From: Pleodorina starrii
Taxonomy: Eukaryota; Chlorophyta; Chlorophyceae; Chlamydomonadales; Volvocaceae
Assembly: GCA_030267565.1 (NCBI GenBank)
Contig: BRXU01000029.1
Coordinates: 665,001 to 729,000, forward strand
DNA: 64,000 bases
Direction: 5' to 3'
Part shown: positions 12,101 to 36,763 of the stretch, in pieces
Layout: every line of letters begins with the position of its first letter
Numbering within the stretch: the first letter of the stretch is position 1
Program-made: the position numbers and the translations under genes
The notes under the pieces: generated by a model
The model's database searches: none
The model's input: the letters and a program-made list of their open reading frames with translations, nothing else
Told to the model about the DNA's origin: nothing

Positions 12101-15100
12101 ACCTGAGCAATGGACCGCAACCCTGGCGATCAACACACAGAACGGACCCGCCGCCACCATCACGGACACGACGGAACCGCACCAGACTAGCCACGACACA
12201 CGCACACCACCGGAACCCACCCCCACCGAAGCGCTCCCCTCGCCCTCCCACGAGGGGAGAGCGACTGCAGAGCACGGGGCACCCCGGTACACCGCCGCTA
12301 GCCCAAACCCCACCCCGATGGAGGTAGATGACGCGGGCTCCCCCGGAACCAAAGTACACATGCAACCGACGGACCCCGGAAGCCCCGAGGGCCCCCCGGC
12401 ACATACCCCTGCCGACCCCAGCCCCATGGACACTGACGACGCAGAGCTGGATGCGGAAATCCCGCAGCCTCCGCCGGATGCCCACGACGCCGCGGGCGCC
12501 CCGCGGCCCGCGCAGCAAGACGTCCCTAGGCCCCGTAGAGCAACCGCGAATGCTCCTGAAGCGCGCCACGCCGACACGGGACGGGCCACCAGGCGCGCCC
12601 CCACTCCAGAGGCCGCGGCACCTGCACGCACCAGCAGAAAGCGGACCAGAAGGCAAGTAGGGCCCGCGCCCGCAACCCACACCATCACATATCACCTGCT
12701 CCGCATGCAAGGCCTCCCCATTCGGCAGGGCCATAACCGCACGGCCGCCGACGCACCGGACGGAGCCGAGACAACTGAGACATCGCAACACAACCCACCG
12801 AACCCGGCCCCCGACCCGGTACGGCTGGCGGCGCACGGCACGACGCGCCCCATTCCGGAACGGGATGCAGCACGTCCACGCCCACGCAAGCGCCCAGCGG
12901 AAAGCTCCCCCCCTCCGCAGTCCCGCCCTAAACCAAAAACAGGACCTCAGCAACAACACATGACGAAATACGCCCACCCCAAAAAGCCAAAGACGGACAC
13001 CCCCGCCGCACCTGCCAAGGCGCCAGCGCAGACCGCCAGCGAGCCACCCCCCGCCGCACCCGGAGCACCGCCGATAGGCTATCTCAAACTCGTTACGATG
13101 AACACGCGAGGCCTGCAAGGGCACCGCGAGGGTATTTTGCGCCTAGTCGACGACCACAAGCCAGATGTGCTGGTGCTCACCGAAACCAAGCTAAGCGCCC
13201 ACCATCGGCGCGCTATTGCAAGCATGAAGCACAGCATGCAGCCCTATCAGACCTACCTGAGCAACCGCCCGCATGTCGCCGACCGCGCCAATCGGGAAGC
13301 AGGCGTCCTGATCGGAGTGGCGGAGCGCTTCAGTAGACAGGGCAGCGCCACCGCAGAACCTATACCCACTGAACTGGAAGGGTACATAGGGCATGTGCGT
13401 ATAGCCCCCCCGGCCAGCTCCGCCCTCCACATCATAGGGGTGTACTGCCCATCCGACTCCACCGCACGGCAGAGAATATACGAATATGGGCGAGCGGCCT
13501 CGGCGCACGCCAAAGCGAAGGGTGAACACCTGGTCATGGCGGGCGACTGGAACGCCGTGCTCAAAGCGAGTGACCGGTCGACAGGCATCTGCAACTCGGA
13601 CGACAGGGCACACAGATGCTTCTCGACGGACAACAACCTACAACCAGTAGACACCAGGCGACGAGAATACACCTACACGCAGACGCAACTCGGACTCGAC
13701 ACCCACCTGAGCCGCATCGACGACGTCCTCCTTGCTCCCCAAACCACCGCCGCTGTGGCCAAGGAGGGCAATGCATACGAACAAGTGTACGATTGTGGAG
13801 GCAACTTCGACCACCGACCGCTGTGTACCCTCCTTCCCCTAGCGGGACTCCGCCTCTTCCCTGCCCCCGCTGCCCAGCCCCCCACAGACCTGAACCCCAG
13901 CTCATGGAGCCGCATCCAGCTGCCCATCCTCAAAGAAAGCAAAGGCAAAGCACGCATGGAAATGGAGGCGACACTCACGGGCGCAATTACCCACCTGCTG
14001 GACGCTCTCCGCCCCGCGCACGAGACCATAACAGCCGCCTCCACCCAAATGGAGCGCGCCGCGGGCAAGGACCAGGCGCGGATGATCCTTGGCCACCTGC
14101 GCAATCACGAGGCCGTGCAAGCCACGAATGTCACTTCCCTAAGCCAAGAGCTTGGGACGCTCATGCTGCAATGCCTCGGCATCCTCGAAAGTCACTGCCA
14201 ACAAAAACCCCCCCGCTCAGGGAGACTGCACGCGCGCCGGGGCATTGGCAGGCGCCTCACCCGTTTACATGATGAACACAAAGCACTGAAACGCGACCTC
14301 ACGCAAGCACTGCACCCGCCGGGGGCCCCCCCCAACCCGACGAAAGCGACCCAACAACCCCCATCACGGCACCCCCAGGAGGCAACGCCGGTCCCGAAAG
14401 CCACAGATCAGACCCCCGACCCACCTGAAACTGGTACCACCCGCCAAACACAAGGCCAGGGGGACCCATGGGACAACCTTGAAACCCGCGACCTGCGCAC
14501 CGCGATCCGGAGCAAGGGGGACGAAATCAGGAAGGTGGTTAATGAGACGCGCAAACTGCACATGCGCAGAGCAAGCAGGCGGCTCCAACGCCTTCTCACA
14601 AAGAAGCCAAAGCAGGCGCACAGGCAAATCCTGGAGCCTGACGATCAACCGCGAGGTATCGCGGCTATACGCCACCCCGAGGACGGGCACCTGTGCACGG
14701 ATTCCGAAGGCATTCTCGACGCGCTACACACACACTTCGCCCTCCTAGCCAAGCCAGTCTCCGGTCCCCGCACAGGCAAATACCTCCCAGGCGAGGCCCC
14801 ACGCAATTACCCCTGGGAAGCGGCTGGGGCCCCTGACCCACTCAGACAAGGCCTTGCACGCTGGGACGGCGCACCCCCGTCCCTCCTCCCCGGAATCCTC
14901 GACCCATGCAACTTTCGCACCTGCCTAGGCCACCTCGCCCGCAACAAAGCCCCCGGGCCGGACGGCCTGCCCAATGAACTCCTCCAAACCCTTCCAGACG
15001 ACCTCCAGACCGCAATACACCACCTGATCACCGTAATGTGGGTCAAAGCCGAAATCCCCCCCCACTGGACACAATCCGACACGGTCCTCATCCCCAAGAA

Positions 15101-18100
15101 AGGAGACCCACTTCTTATTAAGAACAAACGCCCGATCGCCCTGGCCAACACCCTCTACAAGCTGTACACCAGCCACATCACGCTAAACATCGTAACTTAC
15201 AGCGAGCAAGCACACATCTTTACCGAGGCCCAGGAAGGGTACCTCCGGCAGCGCAACACAGAACGGCAAATCCAGAACGTGCTGCACGCTATCGAGGACG
15301 CGGGCCTTACCGGGCGCGACCTGTTCCTCCTTTATATTGATTTCACATCCGCGTTCAACACCATCGATCATGATAAACTGCTTATGATCATGTACGACCT
15401 GGGCTACCCAGATGACCTCATCGAGGTGGTTGCGAACCTGTACTCGCACGCCGCGACACGCATACGAACCGAGCACGGATGCACTGCGAACATTGCGATT
15501 GAGCGCGGAACGATCCAGGGAGACACGCTGTCACCCGTCCTGTTCATTATCTACATGGAACCCCTCCTACGATGGCTGCACAGCGGCGGCAGGGGGTACC
15601 GATATGGCTGCCTCCGGGCGGAAGAAAACGATCGCCATCACTTCAGCTCGGGGGCATTCGCTGACGACCTAGTTATCCTTACGAACGCGGTATCGGATCT
15701 GCGGCTCCAATGCTCAAAAATTGAACGGTATGCGAGGTGGGGGGCCCTCAAGGTCAACGTGAGCAAGTGCCAGATACAAGGCATTCTCCATGGCCGCGCG
15801 CGCTCGGACAAGGATCTGAGCAGAGGCCCCGGCACACAAAAATACCAGACCGCCCTGGAACGCCTTCTGAAAAACCAAATTCGAATAGACGACACGCCTA
15901 TCCCGTACGCACCCCCCACGCAGCCGTACAAGTATCTGGGAGTACATATTACCCCCACGCTAGACTGGGCAGAACAAGTGGCCTATGTGCGCGCCGAAGT
16001 CGACAGACGAGGACGGGGCATTCAGAGCTCCCTCGCGACCCCCGACCAACGCATCAACATGATCAGAACCCTCATACACCCCTTCGTGGCGTACAGCCTG
16101 CCCACCATGGCGTACACCCCACAAGACATTGCCAGTTTCGATGCGCAAATCGCGGGCATAGCCAAACGCAGCTACGGACTCAAGATGGGCTTCCCCACCC
16201 GCGCCATTCTCAACCCGACCGCGCGGCTCGGCCTGGGGGTTGGCACCGTACGCACCTTATACGCCGTCCGGGCGGCAAAGACCCTCGTCCTCTCCCTCAA
16301 TGATGACGGCCGTCTCGGAGCGGTGACCAGAGCTCTCCTCCACCTGCAAAGTCGATACATGGGCACCGTACCGGCACATGAACTCAAACGGGAATGCAAA
16401 TTCTACACCACACTGAAACAGCTCGCTCTCGTGAGGGAGGCGGGGATTGAACTCACGGACAAAGGGACAGCATACGAGACGACAATGAGCAGCCTCGCCC
16501 ACCTGATCGGATCTCTCAACCCAGCGGCCGAACCCAAGGCGCTTGCGCTCCTCTTCCGATGCGTACAACCTCTGCTTGAGCTGGGTCTCGACCTCAGGGC
16601 CCTGAGGGATCAGAACACGGGCACGCACATCATCACCACCGATCAGCTGCAACTAATCGGAGGCCGGAACGTGGGATCGCGCCATAGGATAGCCCTGAAC
16701 CAGCTCAGTCTCGCCATGAATGCTGACCCCAGCGTGCGGGCTCGGGCACCCAGATACCGCGGATCCACATCTCTACCCCCCGAGCTGCGGCTCATTCCAG
16801 ACAACCCCGGCCTGACCGGCCTAACCGACGAAGCGGCTGGACCCAAACCCATACCGTACGGACGCATAACAAAGTACCTCGCCCCGAAGCCCCGTGACCC
16901 GGCCGAAGCCATGCAAACCGCACACGCCGACACAGCCCCCACACCCCCAGGCGTGATAACCGCCAACGAGGCGACCCAACCGACGCCGCCCGGGGGAGCG
17001 ACGGCAGATCCCACCACACGACGCTCGAAGCATAGATGTCACGCCCGGCAACACCAGCCACGGCGGCTAACCGACCGTGACCGCCTCAAAGCATACCTTT
17101 TGCGTCAAAACCTCAAGCCGGTAACGGGCATCGTGGACACCGACGCCATCGGCTGGAACCCCCGACACACCCCACTCACCATCCAACATTGCGAAGTGCT
17201 CCTACGCCACCCGCACCACAAGGGCCTGTTAACCAGGGTCGGCTCCGCCGAACGGCTCCTCCAGATGCTGCTGGGCGAGGAACCATGGCCTGCGGAGGTC
17301 CCGGCGCGGTATGGAATCAGTATCACGCAATTCCTCTTCGGAGACCAGGAAAGGGTGGCGTGCATCAACGCAGAAATACGTAAACGGGTCGCCGTCGACA
17401 AACCGACCCCAAAGAAGCAGCGCACAATCCACCCACCGAGCCAAGGCACCCACCGCACCTACTACCTGGTCGACTGGGAACGCACGGCAGTAACCAAAGG
17501 AGCCCTCACCCTCTACGCTGCCAACGGATACCACCCCCAGGCGGTACACCCCCATGCGCCTCCCAACGGCACACCACCGCAGGTGGGCCTAGTCGAAGTG
17601 GACTGGGCGCCCACTGAAGACGAGGGCACGCGTCTGGCCCAACAAGATAACTGGATCGAACTGCTCAATGCATTCCGGGATCGACGCGCTCAGGAAGCCG
17701 GACATGACCCGGGGCGCGCGGCGGAGACACGCGACAAGCACCTGACGGATAGGCAACAACAAGGTCGATGGGAAACCGAATGCCTAAACACGACCCGAGG
17801 GCAGCGCCTCCTCAGACAGTTTGTCGAAATCAACATCCAACCGGGCAACCCGGACAAGGACATCTACCCAACAGGGCGTTACACTATCCAGATCGGCAAA
17901 CACAACGGCCCCCTCTGCGGAACACCCTGGGAGGGTGACGGGGACATACCTGAAGGACTGCAGACCATCGGACTGGCCCTCGTCTACGGCCCCCAAGGCA
18001 ACTGTGTAGGCCAAATCTCCGTCTGTCGTCTCCGCAGCCTGTGGTACAGGTACCAAGACGCGCAGCAGAACCGCCCGGAAGACCATGCCCGACTCGCCGC

Positions 18101-20423
18101 CAGGGGCGGCTTTGCGGAAGACGTCGCACGCCTCCTCCTGCGGTACCGGAACGGCGGGGGCACCAAACTGCAACCCGTCAAAGCGGCAAACGAGCGCCGG
18201 CTGCCCGAAGCACTTATGAAGCGCCTCACGACCGCGCTCGGCGCCACAACCGAACGCTTTGCATCCCCCCTCAATGTAGCCGACTGCGTAGATACATACT
18301 ATTCACGCTTTTCAGAGGACCAGCTCTTTGGGGCGAACCACGATGCATATACGCAGCCATTCACAGGCCTCTCCATCGCCCACCCCGAGCCTACGCCGGA
18401 GGAGGGGCATCACGCCCTAAGATGGGCCTTGGGATGGGCCGAGACAGTACGGTCTGAGAGCACACCCACCGCCACCCTCCTCCTGCTGCCCACGGCTCGA
18501 ACGGCGCCATATACCCGTTACCTCACCCACCCGCTGGTCACTATGATCGGCAGAATCGACGCGTTCACGGGCACAGCCAGCCTGTACAGTGAAACCCTTG
18601 AAGATACCCCCCAACCCTACCCGATGGGCCTCACTCTTCTCTTAGTCAGCAACGCAACTGGTCGAACCCACGCCGAACGCCTCCGTCGGACTCTTGGCAT
18701 GCCGGCTGCAACCGCCGCCCCCATGGAGCCCTCCCACCCCTGGAACCCGCCCCAGTGGGTGCGGACACGGGTGCGCAGTATGAGCGACCGGCCACCCGCC
18801 GCGGCGGTACTCTCCCGTCCGTGCGACAACCTCACCTCTGCTGAGCGACAGGCCGTCTTCCGGACATTCCACGCCAAGCAGTCGCTGCGATACGACTCCC
18901 AGAACGCAATCTACACGGACGGATCTGTTCAAAAGGTAAAGGATGGCGACGAGGAACGACAAATACTGGGAGCCGCGGCCGTCGACGCACTCACCAATAA
19001 GACGCTCCACATCGATGTAAATGCTGGACATCATGGCTGCCAAACCATCACGAGGTGTGAACTAAGTGCCATCCACCAAGCACTCTACATGCGCAGAGGC
19101 ACGCCTGAGGACAACACCCACTTATCCATCTGGACGGACTCAGCCGCAGCCCTTTACCTAATAAAAAAGATGATCAATAACCCACAGAAACTCCGGCTCA
19201 GCAAACATAAGGCCCTGCTTGAGCAGATAGTCACTACTCTTAAAAAGAGAGCAGCATGCAATTTAACAACTTCCCTACTTAAAGTAAAAGCCCACACTGG
19301 CGTGAAATACAACGAAGAAGCAGATAAAGCAGCCGTACGGGCCGCGCGAGGCCTTGCAAAGCTCGACCCCGACGCACTGAGCACAACCGAAACATCTGAC
19401 AATAACCCACGTAACCAATACTGGTGGCTACGGAAGATACATGGGCCTGAGAAGAATGCTGGGCACTTTGCCAACGACCTCAACCGGGGCATCGAAGCCC
19501 TAGTGCGTCCGGAAACGCACTCGGGCTACACAAATGAGACAGATTACATGAAGTTTGTTGCCAATACCATACCCGACCTGGACATCAACGCCAGCGCACG
19601 CACCCTACAGCGCAAGATAGGCCGACACAAGCACGCCAAACGGTGCTTCGACTACCTGTACGGCCAACTATGGAACGCCAAGCTCGCGAACCGCTTCAGG
19701 AAATCATTGGCCCCGGGAGGCCCAGTTGCGTCAGGAAGCTGCCCCCTGTGCCACCACCCCGACTCCGGGGGGCATATCCTGGGTGGCTGCCGCCACCCAC
19801 GGATGCGCGCCCTATACATTCTTCGGCACAATCAGGCGGTTCAAACCATCACCAGTACGCTCGCTCGGGGAATCAACGGGGGCTGCTACACGGTCATGGA
19901 CGCCTGCCCCGCAGACGACCGGCCGGACTATGTAGCAGGCACAAGACTACCGCACTGGCTGCTCCCAAACACCCCGGAGGAAGAACGGCTCAAAATGCGC
20001 CCCGATCTACTCCTCATCCCTAGCATCCCTCTCAATGAGGCACAAGAGGCCGAATACATGGGACCTCCGGACCCCAGTCAGCACACCGTGCACATCATAG
20101 AAATAGGATACACAGCAGATACCAACCACAATCAGAAACAACACGACAAAGCCCACCAACACACCGAGCTAGCCAAGCTCCTCACGAAGGAGGGATGGAA
20201 AGTCTGCTACACAGCACAGGAGGCCATCAGCCTAGGCTTCGCCGGTACCATCCGAAAAGACTTACGCCCCCTTCTCCGCACCCTAGGGGCGGGCAGCGAA
20301 GCGGCCAAAACATGCTGCAACGAACTCCACGATCACGCTGTCCGGGCGCTCAACAAGATTGTGATCACCCGGCGGCAAATGGAACGCGCCCCGCACGAGA
20401 CGCCACAGCAGACGGGCACATAA
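9177..20423 (+). CDS. LINE polyprotein: protease, APE, RT, RNase H, RLE
   Basis: 3748 residues. Residues ~480-735 hold several hydrophobic stretches that look like membrane helices. Residues ~790-945 are a Josephin-like cysteine protease: Cys798 in QMCMIHAINNLLGG, His917 in EGHAVAVRR, Asp932 in WFIIDSQ; the His-Asp spacing of 15 matches His119-Asn134 of ataxin-3. Residues ~1300-1560 are an APE endonuclease (TMNTRGL, LTETK, GDWNAV, NFDHRP). Residues ~1915-2400 are reverse transcriptase (NKAPGPDGLPNELL, YIDFTSAFNTIDHDKL, GTIQGDTLSPVLF, FADDLVIL). About 800 residues of unknown role follow. RNase H occupies ~3245-3395 (YTDGS, CELSAIHQAL, WTDSAAAL, HTGVKYNEEADKAA). The C-terminus has a CX2CX7HX4C knuckle at ~3522, then MRPDLLL and IIEIGY, the restriction-like endonuclease signature. 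There is no separate ORF1. The protease may process the polyprotein; this is inference. The true start could be downstream of 9177. Confidence 0.93.
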   Translation: MSYSLTRNENTLTCSHSSLLLPTMHLCIVSDLVSLLKEPNEQGREFLLVNVDNGPPTAATSMHTQLSVEINRLYVPGATPMRVDAADTLEATHACKQATITQLNEPHNAQISLSITNYHSEAYVGSDMAWHSNSTRRCVRQTRPSPRVTPTATTDLRYDSKNCHLSASNHKVGAQDTNPIDPGGPLPRQDTPDNDIGQHAYDTSNTSLVLKRPPPPSSGDTTQGAKEHYATDALTEMVIKSKNVITNGKLDQRYESCKEPTGSKLTKGHMPPHRPEWSALMPGNARCISYLSRMAYKSANNSHESSNTWMRTFDTRTGERAGHMATIEMPTSLSLHTGYPPHLSSNQPCTAHMQPPQFISRPLLFATNGVDLHTARADSLPLHHKALEGPPPRDGLEGHDNLAGVSISLRASNQGSHSATTTGSTPRGAGPGTWWDPAQTDRGACAASDAQIYGNREPTSHSVRGRERRNPNAVVRTSLWLLRQAGMTLLHWIQFVTMAYVQFHILLYRYMVLAPLAVALAMYCARIAALSAIHLVHILKAAVRQTLQPNRTRRVHTEWTRAAHTILLMPLAFTPSALNLALQPLNDVVHYLLSAFLLIWAGRLILVTLVLPRGAALLRTVRHAVHTIHVGTRQVWSAPGPLAHQLAFFAILTLICWQQITGDIIALYLAAGILTISRDMQATPPLARRVHGHVCACVLAGLLTHVPSTSQGAVAPLATALALLVLDIPKATRLSRPQHEPQYGGPDEGTTRHAATPAHTTGTNNAPRRPEDVPWPPPEHPPEQATPTYHEKQRAQMCMIHAINNLLGGPYIDPTHVLSYCRTMTTHMQQQGLHAAAAIWKHAHNPITGHFSTIVLNHYLRHNVRIRDASSNTPHDTHIASVSTELPIRKGDQLDTLWAQLPPHAQSWGFIVHLEGHAVAVRRQHTHWFIIDSQSPRPTQLTTNWPLAHGTIYCLQHRHNSTPCQTHVDLRNVTPPEQWTATLAINTQNGPAATITDTTEPHQTSHDTRTPPEPTPTEALPSPSHEGRATAEHGAPRYTAASPNPTPMEVDDAGSPGTKVHMQPTDPGSPEGPPAHTPADPSPMDTDDAELDAEIPQPPPDAHDAAGAPRPAQQDVPRPRRATANAPEARHADTGRATRRAPTPEAAAPARTSRKRTRRQVGPAPATHTITYHLLRMQGLPIRQGHNRTAADAPDGAETTETSQHNPPNPAPDPVRLAAHGTTRPIPERDAARPRPRKRPAESSPPPQSRPKPKTGPQQQHMTKYAHPKKPKTDTPAAPAKAPAQTASEPPPAAPGAPPIGYLKLVTMNTRGLQGHREGILRLVDDHKPDVLVLTETKLSAHHRRAIASMKHSMQPYQTYLSNRPHVADRANREAGVLIGVAERFSRQGSATAEPIPTELEGYIGHVRIAPPASSALHIIGVYCPSDSTARQRIYEYGRAASAHAKAKGEHLVMAGDWNAVLKASDRSTGICNSDDRAHRCFSTDNNLQPVDTRRREYTYTQTQLGLDTHLSRIDDVLLAPQTTAAVAKEGNAYEQVYDCGGNFDHRPLCTLLPLAGLRLFPAPAAQPPTDLNPSSWSRIQLPILKESKGKARMEMEATLTGAITHLLDALRPAHETITAASTQMERAAGKDQARMILGHLRNHEAVQATNVTSLSQELGTLMLQCLGILESHCQQKPPRSGRLHARRGIGRRLTRLHDEHKALKRDLTQALHPPGAPPNPTKATQQPPSRHPQEATPVPKATDQTPDPPETGTTRQTQGQGDPWDNLETRDLRTAIRSKGDEIRKVVNETRKLHMRRASRRLQRLLTKKPKQAHRQILEPDDQPRGIAAIRHPEDGHLCTDSEGILDALHTHFALLAKPVSGPRTGKYLPGEAPRNYPWEAAGAPDPLRQGLARWDGAPPSLLPGILDPCNFRTCLGHLARNKAPGPDGLPNELLQTLPDDLQTAIHHLITVMWVKAEIPPHWTQSDTVLIPKKGDPLLIKNKRPIALANTLYKLYTSHITLNIVTYSEQAHIFTEAQEGYLRQRNTERQIQNVLHAIEDAGLTGRDLFLLYIDFTSAFNTIDHDKLLMIMYDLGYPDDLIEVVANLYSHAATRIRTEHGCTANIAIERGTIQGDTLSPVLFIIYMEPLLRWLHSGGRGYRYGCLRAEENDRHHFSSGAFADDLVILTNAVSDLRLQCSKIERYARWGALKVNVSKCQIQGILHGRARSDKDLSRGPGTQKYQTALERLLKNQIRIDDTPIPYAPPTQPYKYLGVHITPTLDWAEQVAYVRAEVDRRGRGIQSSLATPDQRINMIRTLIHPFVAYSLPTMAYTPQDIASFDAQIAGIAKRSYGLKMGFPTRAILNPTARLGLGVGTVRTLYAVRAAKTLVLSLNDDGRLGAVTRALLHLQSRYMGTVPAHELKRECKFYTTLKQLALVREAGIELTDKGTAYETTMSSLAHLIGSLNPAAEPKALALLFRCVQPLLELGLDLRALRDQNTGTHIITTDQLQLIGGRNVGSRHRIALNQLSLAMNADPSVRARAPRYRGSTSLPPELRLIPDNPGLTGLTDEAAGPKPIPYGRITKYLAPKPRDPAEAMQTAHADTAPTPPGVITANEATQPTPPGGATADPTTRRSKHRCHARQHQPRRLTDRDRLKAYLLRQNLKPVTGIVDTDAIGWNPRHTPLTIQHCEVLLRHPHHKGLLTRVGSAERLLQMLLGEEPWPAEVPARYGISITQFLFGDQERVACINAEIRKRVAVDKPTPKKQRTIHPPSQGTHRTYYLVDWERTAVTKGALTLYAANGYHPQAVHPHAPPNGTPPQVGLVEVDWAPTEDEGTRLAQQDNWIELLNAFRDRRAQEAGHDPGRAAETRDKHLTDRQQQGRWETECLNTTRGQRLLRQFVEINIQPGNPDKDIYPTGRYTIQIGKHNGPLCGTPWEGDGDIPEGLQTIGLALVYGPQGNCVGQISVCRLRSLWYRYQDAQQNRPEDHARLAARGGFAEDVARLLLRYRNGGGTKLQPVKAANERRLPEALMKRLTTALGATTERFASPLNVADCVDTYYSRFSEDQLFGANHDAYTQPFTGLSIAHPEPTPEEGHHALRWALGWAETVRSESTPTATLLLLPTARTAPYTRYLTHPLVTMIGRIDAFTGTASLYSETLEDTPQPYPMGLTLLLVSNATGRTHAERLRRTLGMPAATAAPMEPSHPWNPPQWVRTRVRSMSDRPPAAAVLSRPCDNLTSAERQAVFRTFHAKQSLRYDSQNAIYTDGSVQKVKDGDEERQILGAAAVDALTNKTLHIDVNAGHHGCQTITRCELSAIHQALYMRRGTPEDNTHLSIWTDSAAALYLIKKMINNPQKLRLSKHKALLEQIVTTLKKRAACNLTTSLLKVKAHTGVKYNEEADKAAVRAARGLAKLDPDALSTTETSDNNPRNQYWWLRKIHGPEKNAGHFANDLNRGIEALVRPETHSGYTNETDYMKFVANTIPDLDINASARTLQRKIGRHKHAKRCFDYLYGQLWNAKLANRFRKSLAPGGPVASGSCPLCHHPDSGGHILGGCRHPRMRALYILRHNQAVQTITSTLARGINGGCYTVMDACPADDRPDYVAGTRLPHWLLPNTPEEERLKMRPDLLLIPSIPLNEAQEAEYMGPPDPSQHTVHIIEIGYTADTNHNQKQHDKAHQHTELAKLLTKEGWKVCYTAQEAISLGFAGTIRKDLRPLLRTLGAGSEAAKTCCNELHDHAVRALNKIVITRRQMERAPHETPQQTGT
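9268..9350 (+). other. Possible remnant of a host NLR2 exon upstream of the LINE
   Basis: A good 3' splice site (cattgtttcag) ends at 9267. It is followed by a frame reading LVSLLKEPNEQGRE, which resembles the armadillo-type repeats common in algal proteins and fits an N-terminal region of a SERAC1-like protein. It happens to be open into the LINE frame. If correct, the LINE inserted downstream of it, and the first ~50 residues of the LINE ORF are host-derived. The right border is a guess. Confidence 0.3.
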
Positions 20424-20540
20424 CCAACACACACTCGTTCTCAACCCCCACCGCGGTGGCGGGGGAGGACTGGGACCGGGGAAACCCGTCACCCCACCTC
20501 CTCTGCTCCCTTAACCCACGCCTCGGCCTCCGGTCGGGCG

Positions 20541-20562
20541 TATTATTATTATTATTATTATT
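20541..20562 (+). repeat. LINE 3' tail, (ATT)n
   Basis: About seven TAT/ATT units directly follow the LINE 3' UTR and abut NLR2 coding sequence (GCG CAG CTC CTT). A microsatellite tail in place of poly(A) is typical of this LINE clade. Confidence 0.8.
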
Positions 20563-35320
<14,758 letters not shown>

Positions 35321-35452
35321 GCAGAGGCTGCTGCTGACATGGCAGCAGGTTAAACCACAGTTGGATGGGCTGTTGAACGAACACCCACCCCAGGGCACGG
35401 TCTCATCCAGGCGCGTACTGAAGGGGCTTTGTTTGTGCAGTGCCATGTTCGC

Positions 35453-35457
35453 TGTAA
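35453..35457 (+). terminator. Candidate polyadenylation signal of NLR2 (TGTAA)
   Basis: TGTAA is the usual signal in chlamydomonadalean algae and lies 132 nt after the NLR2 stop. At the aligned position of paralog 1 (near 4928) the sequence reads TGTGA. Confidence 0.5.
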
Positions 35458-36763
35458 GTTGGACGACTGGTACGATCGATGTGGACCGGGACGCGGTTCG
35501 TTAGTGCAGCAGCAGATGATCAGGGGACTGATTAGAGAGACATGATTCGCGTCCGTCCAAAGCAGACGGCCTTGTGACGCGCCGGGCATCCTCTGAGAGC
35601 ATTTTGAGTGCCCCCTGAACAGAAATGTGCCTGATGAGCCTTTTTTCGTGTGTGAGCTGTAGTGTATGCCTCCGGAATCCGTCCGTAGGCCTGTAGCCAT
35701 TAAATATAGGTGACGCGCAGCTCCAGTCCGTTGATAAGCGGCCGCTGCTATGCGTGCAAGGGTCATAAGCACCGAGACAAGAGGACACGGAAGGTGTTGG
35801 TATGGCTGGCTTGTGCGGTTGACTCCGCTGGGCTGCAACGGCCTTGCTGGAGGTGTTTAATAGCAGCGGCGTTTCGATGGCGACTGCCGGCAGCGGACTG
35901 TCGGCGCTTCTGAGCCACCATGCATCTGCTACCACTGCTACACGCAGGGACAGATTTTGTAGTTCCCTTCTCCGGTTGTGTGCATTTGCCGATGGATTGA
36001 TGGTGGGCGTTTCGAGCGAGGCGGGGACTGTGCGTGGGTGCTGGAAGAAAACGCGATGCTATTTGGCTGTTGGAGGTGTTTGTCCTTTCTGCTAGCTAGC
36101 TAGCTGTCAATGATATACGTCCGTTGCTCTGCGCTGAAGTGTGATTAGCAACTTGTGTGGTGTTGTAGAGTAAATATCGATACGTTTGGTACGCAGCCTG
36201 CCGTGAACAATGGCGCGGCTGAGTGCTGAACACGCAAGGGTGCATTGTTCGCTGCGCGCGTGTACCGTAGTAGTGATGAGCAGCGAGGTTTTAAGTTAAT
36301 CAGTTGCCGGTAGGGTGGATAGGTTATGCTGTGGGTACGGTCCGAGTGCTCCTTTGCGAGAGTAACACATGGCATTTTTTACTTGGCTGGGGTCCTATGT
36401 TGCGTGCGTGCGTGCGTGCGTGCGTCAAGGGGGTTGCGTCACATGTCGGCTCTATCTCGGGCTGACGTGCGTGAGACGTTAGCCGGGCCGCTTTCGGTTT
36501 GCCAGGGCGCCTCCGACCTTCTGACTTCGTGTTCCGTCTTGATTGCCTAGCCTGTGGGAAGCTGTCCGCCTCAGAACGTCTGCCTTGTCAGGTTAAGGGC
36601 GGGGTGAGCTTTGCTTGGTCGGGGCTCGGGGGGTTGCCTATTCAGGCATTGCCCGATCAAGCGCTCGGAGACGGTCGCACGGTTGGACGGTTCGTTGTGT
36701 CTGGGTGGGCTGCCAAACCCCGTCGTCACGGGGCAGTAGCGCTGGGTAATAATACCGGCAATG

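Larger units (their letters stand above)
9177..20562 (+). mobile_element. Full-length Dualen/RandI-type LINE with two endonucleases
   Basis: A non-LTR retrotransposon with one giant ORF, a short 3' UTR (20424-20540) and an ATT-repeat tail (20541-20562), the usual ending of this class. The ORF carries both an APE-type endonuclease upstream of the reverse transcriptase and a restriction-like endonuclease downstream. That combination defines the Dualen (RandI) clade first described from Chlamydomonas. The sense strand is markedly C-rich and G-poor, unlike the flanks. No frameshift or stop interrupts 11.2 kb, so the insertion is probably young. It lies in the same orientation as the NLR2 gene it interrupts. 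The 5' border is not defined: the start given is the first in-frame ATG, and the first ~150 bp may be host sequence. No convincing target-site duplication was seen. Confidence 0.92.

Noticed and set aside
11817..13124. 435-residue minus-strand ORF
   Set aside because: Shadow of the C-rich LINE coding strand; the sense frame carries the protease and linker domains.
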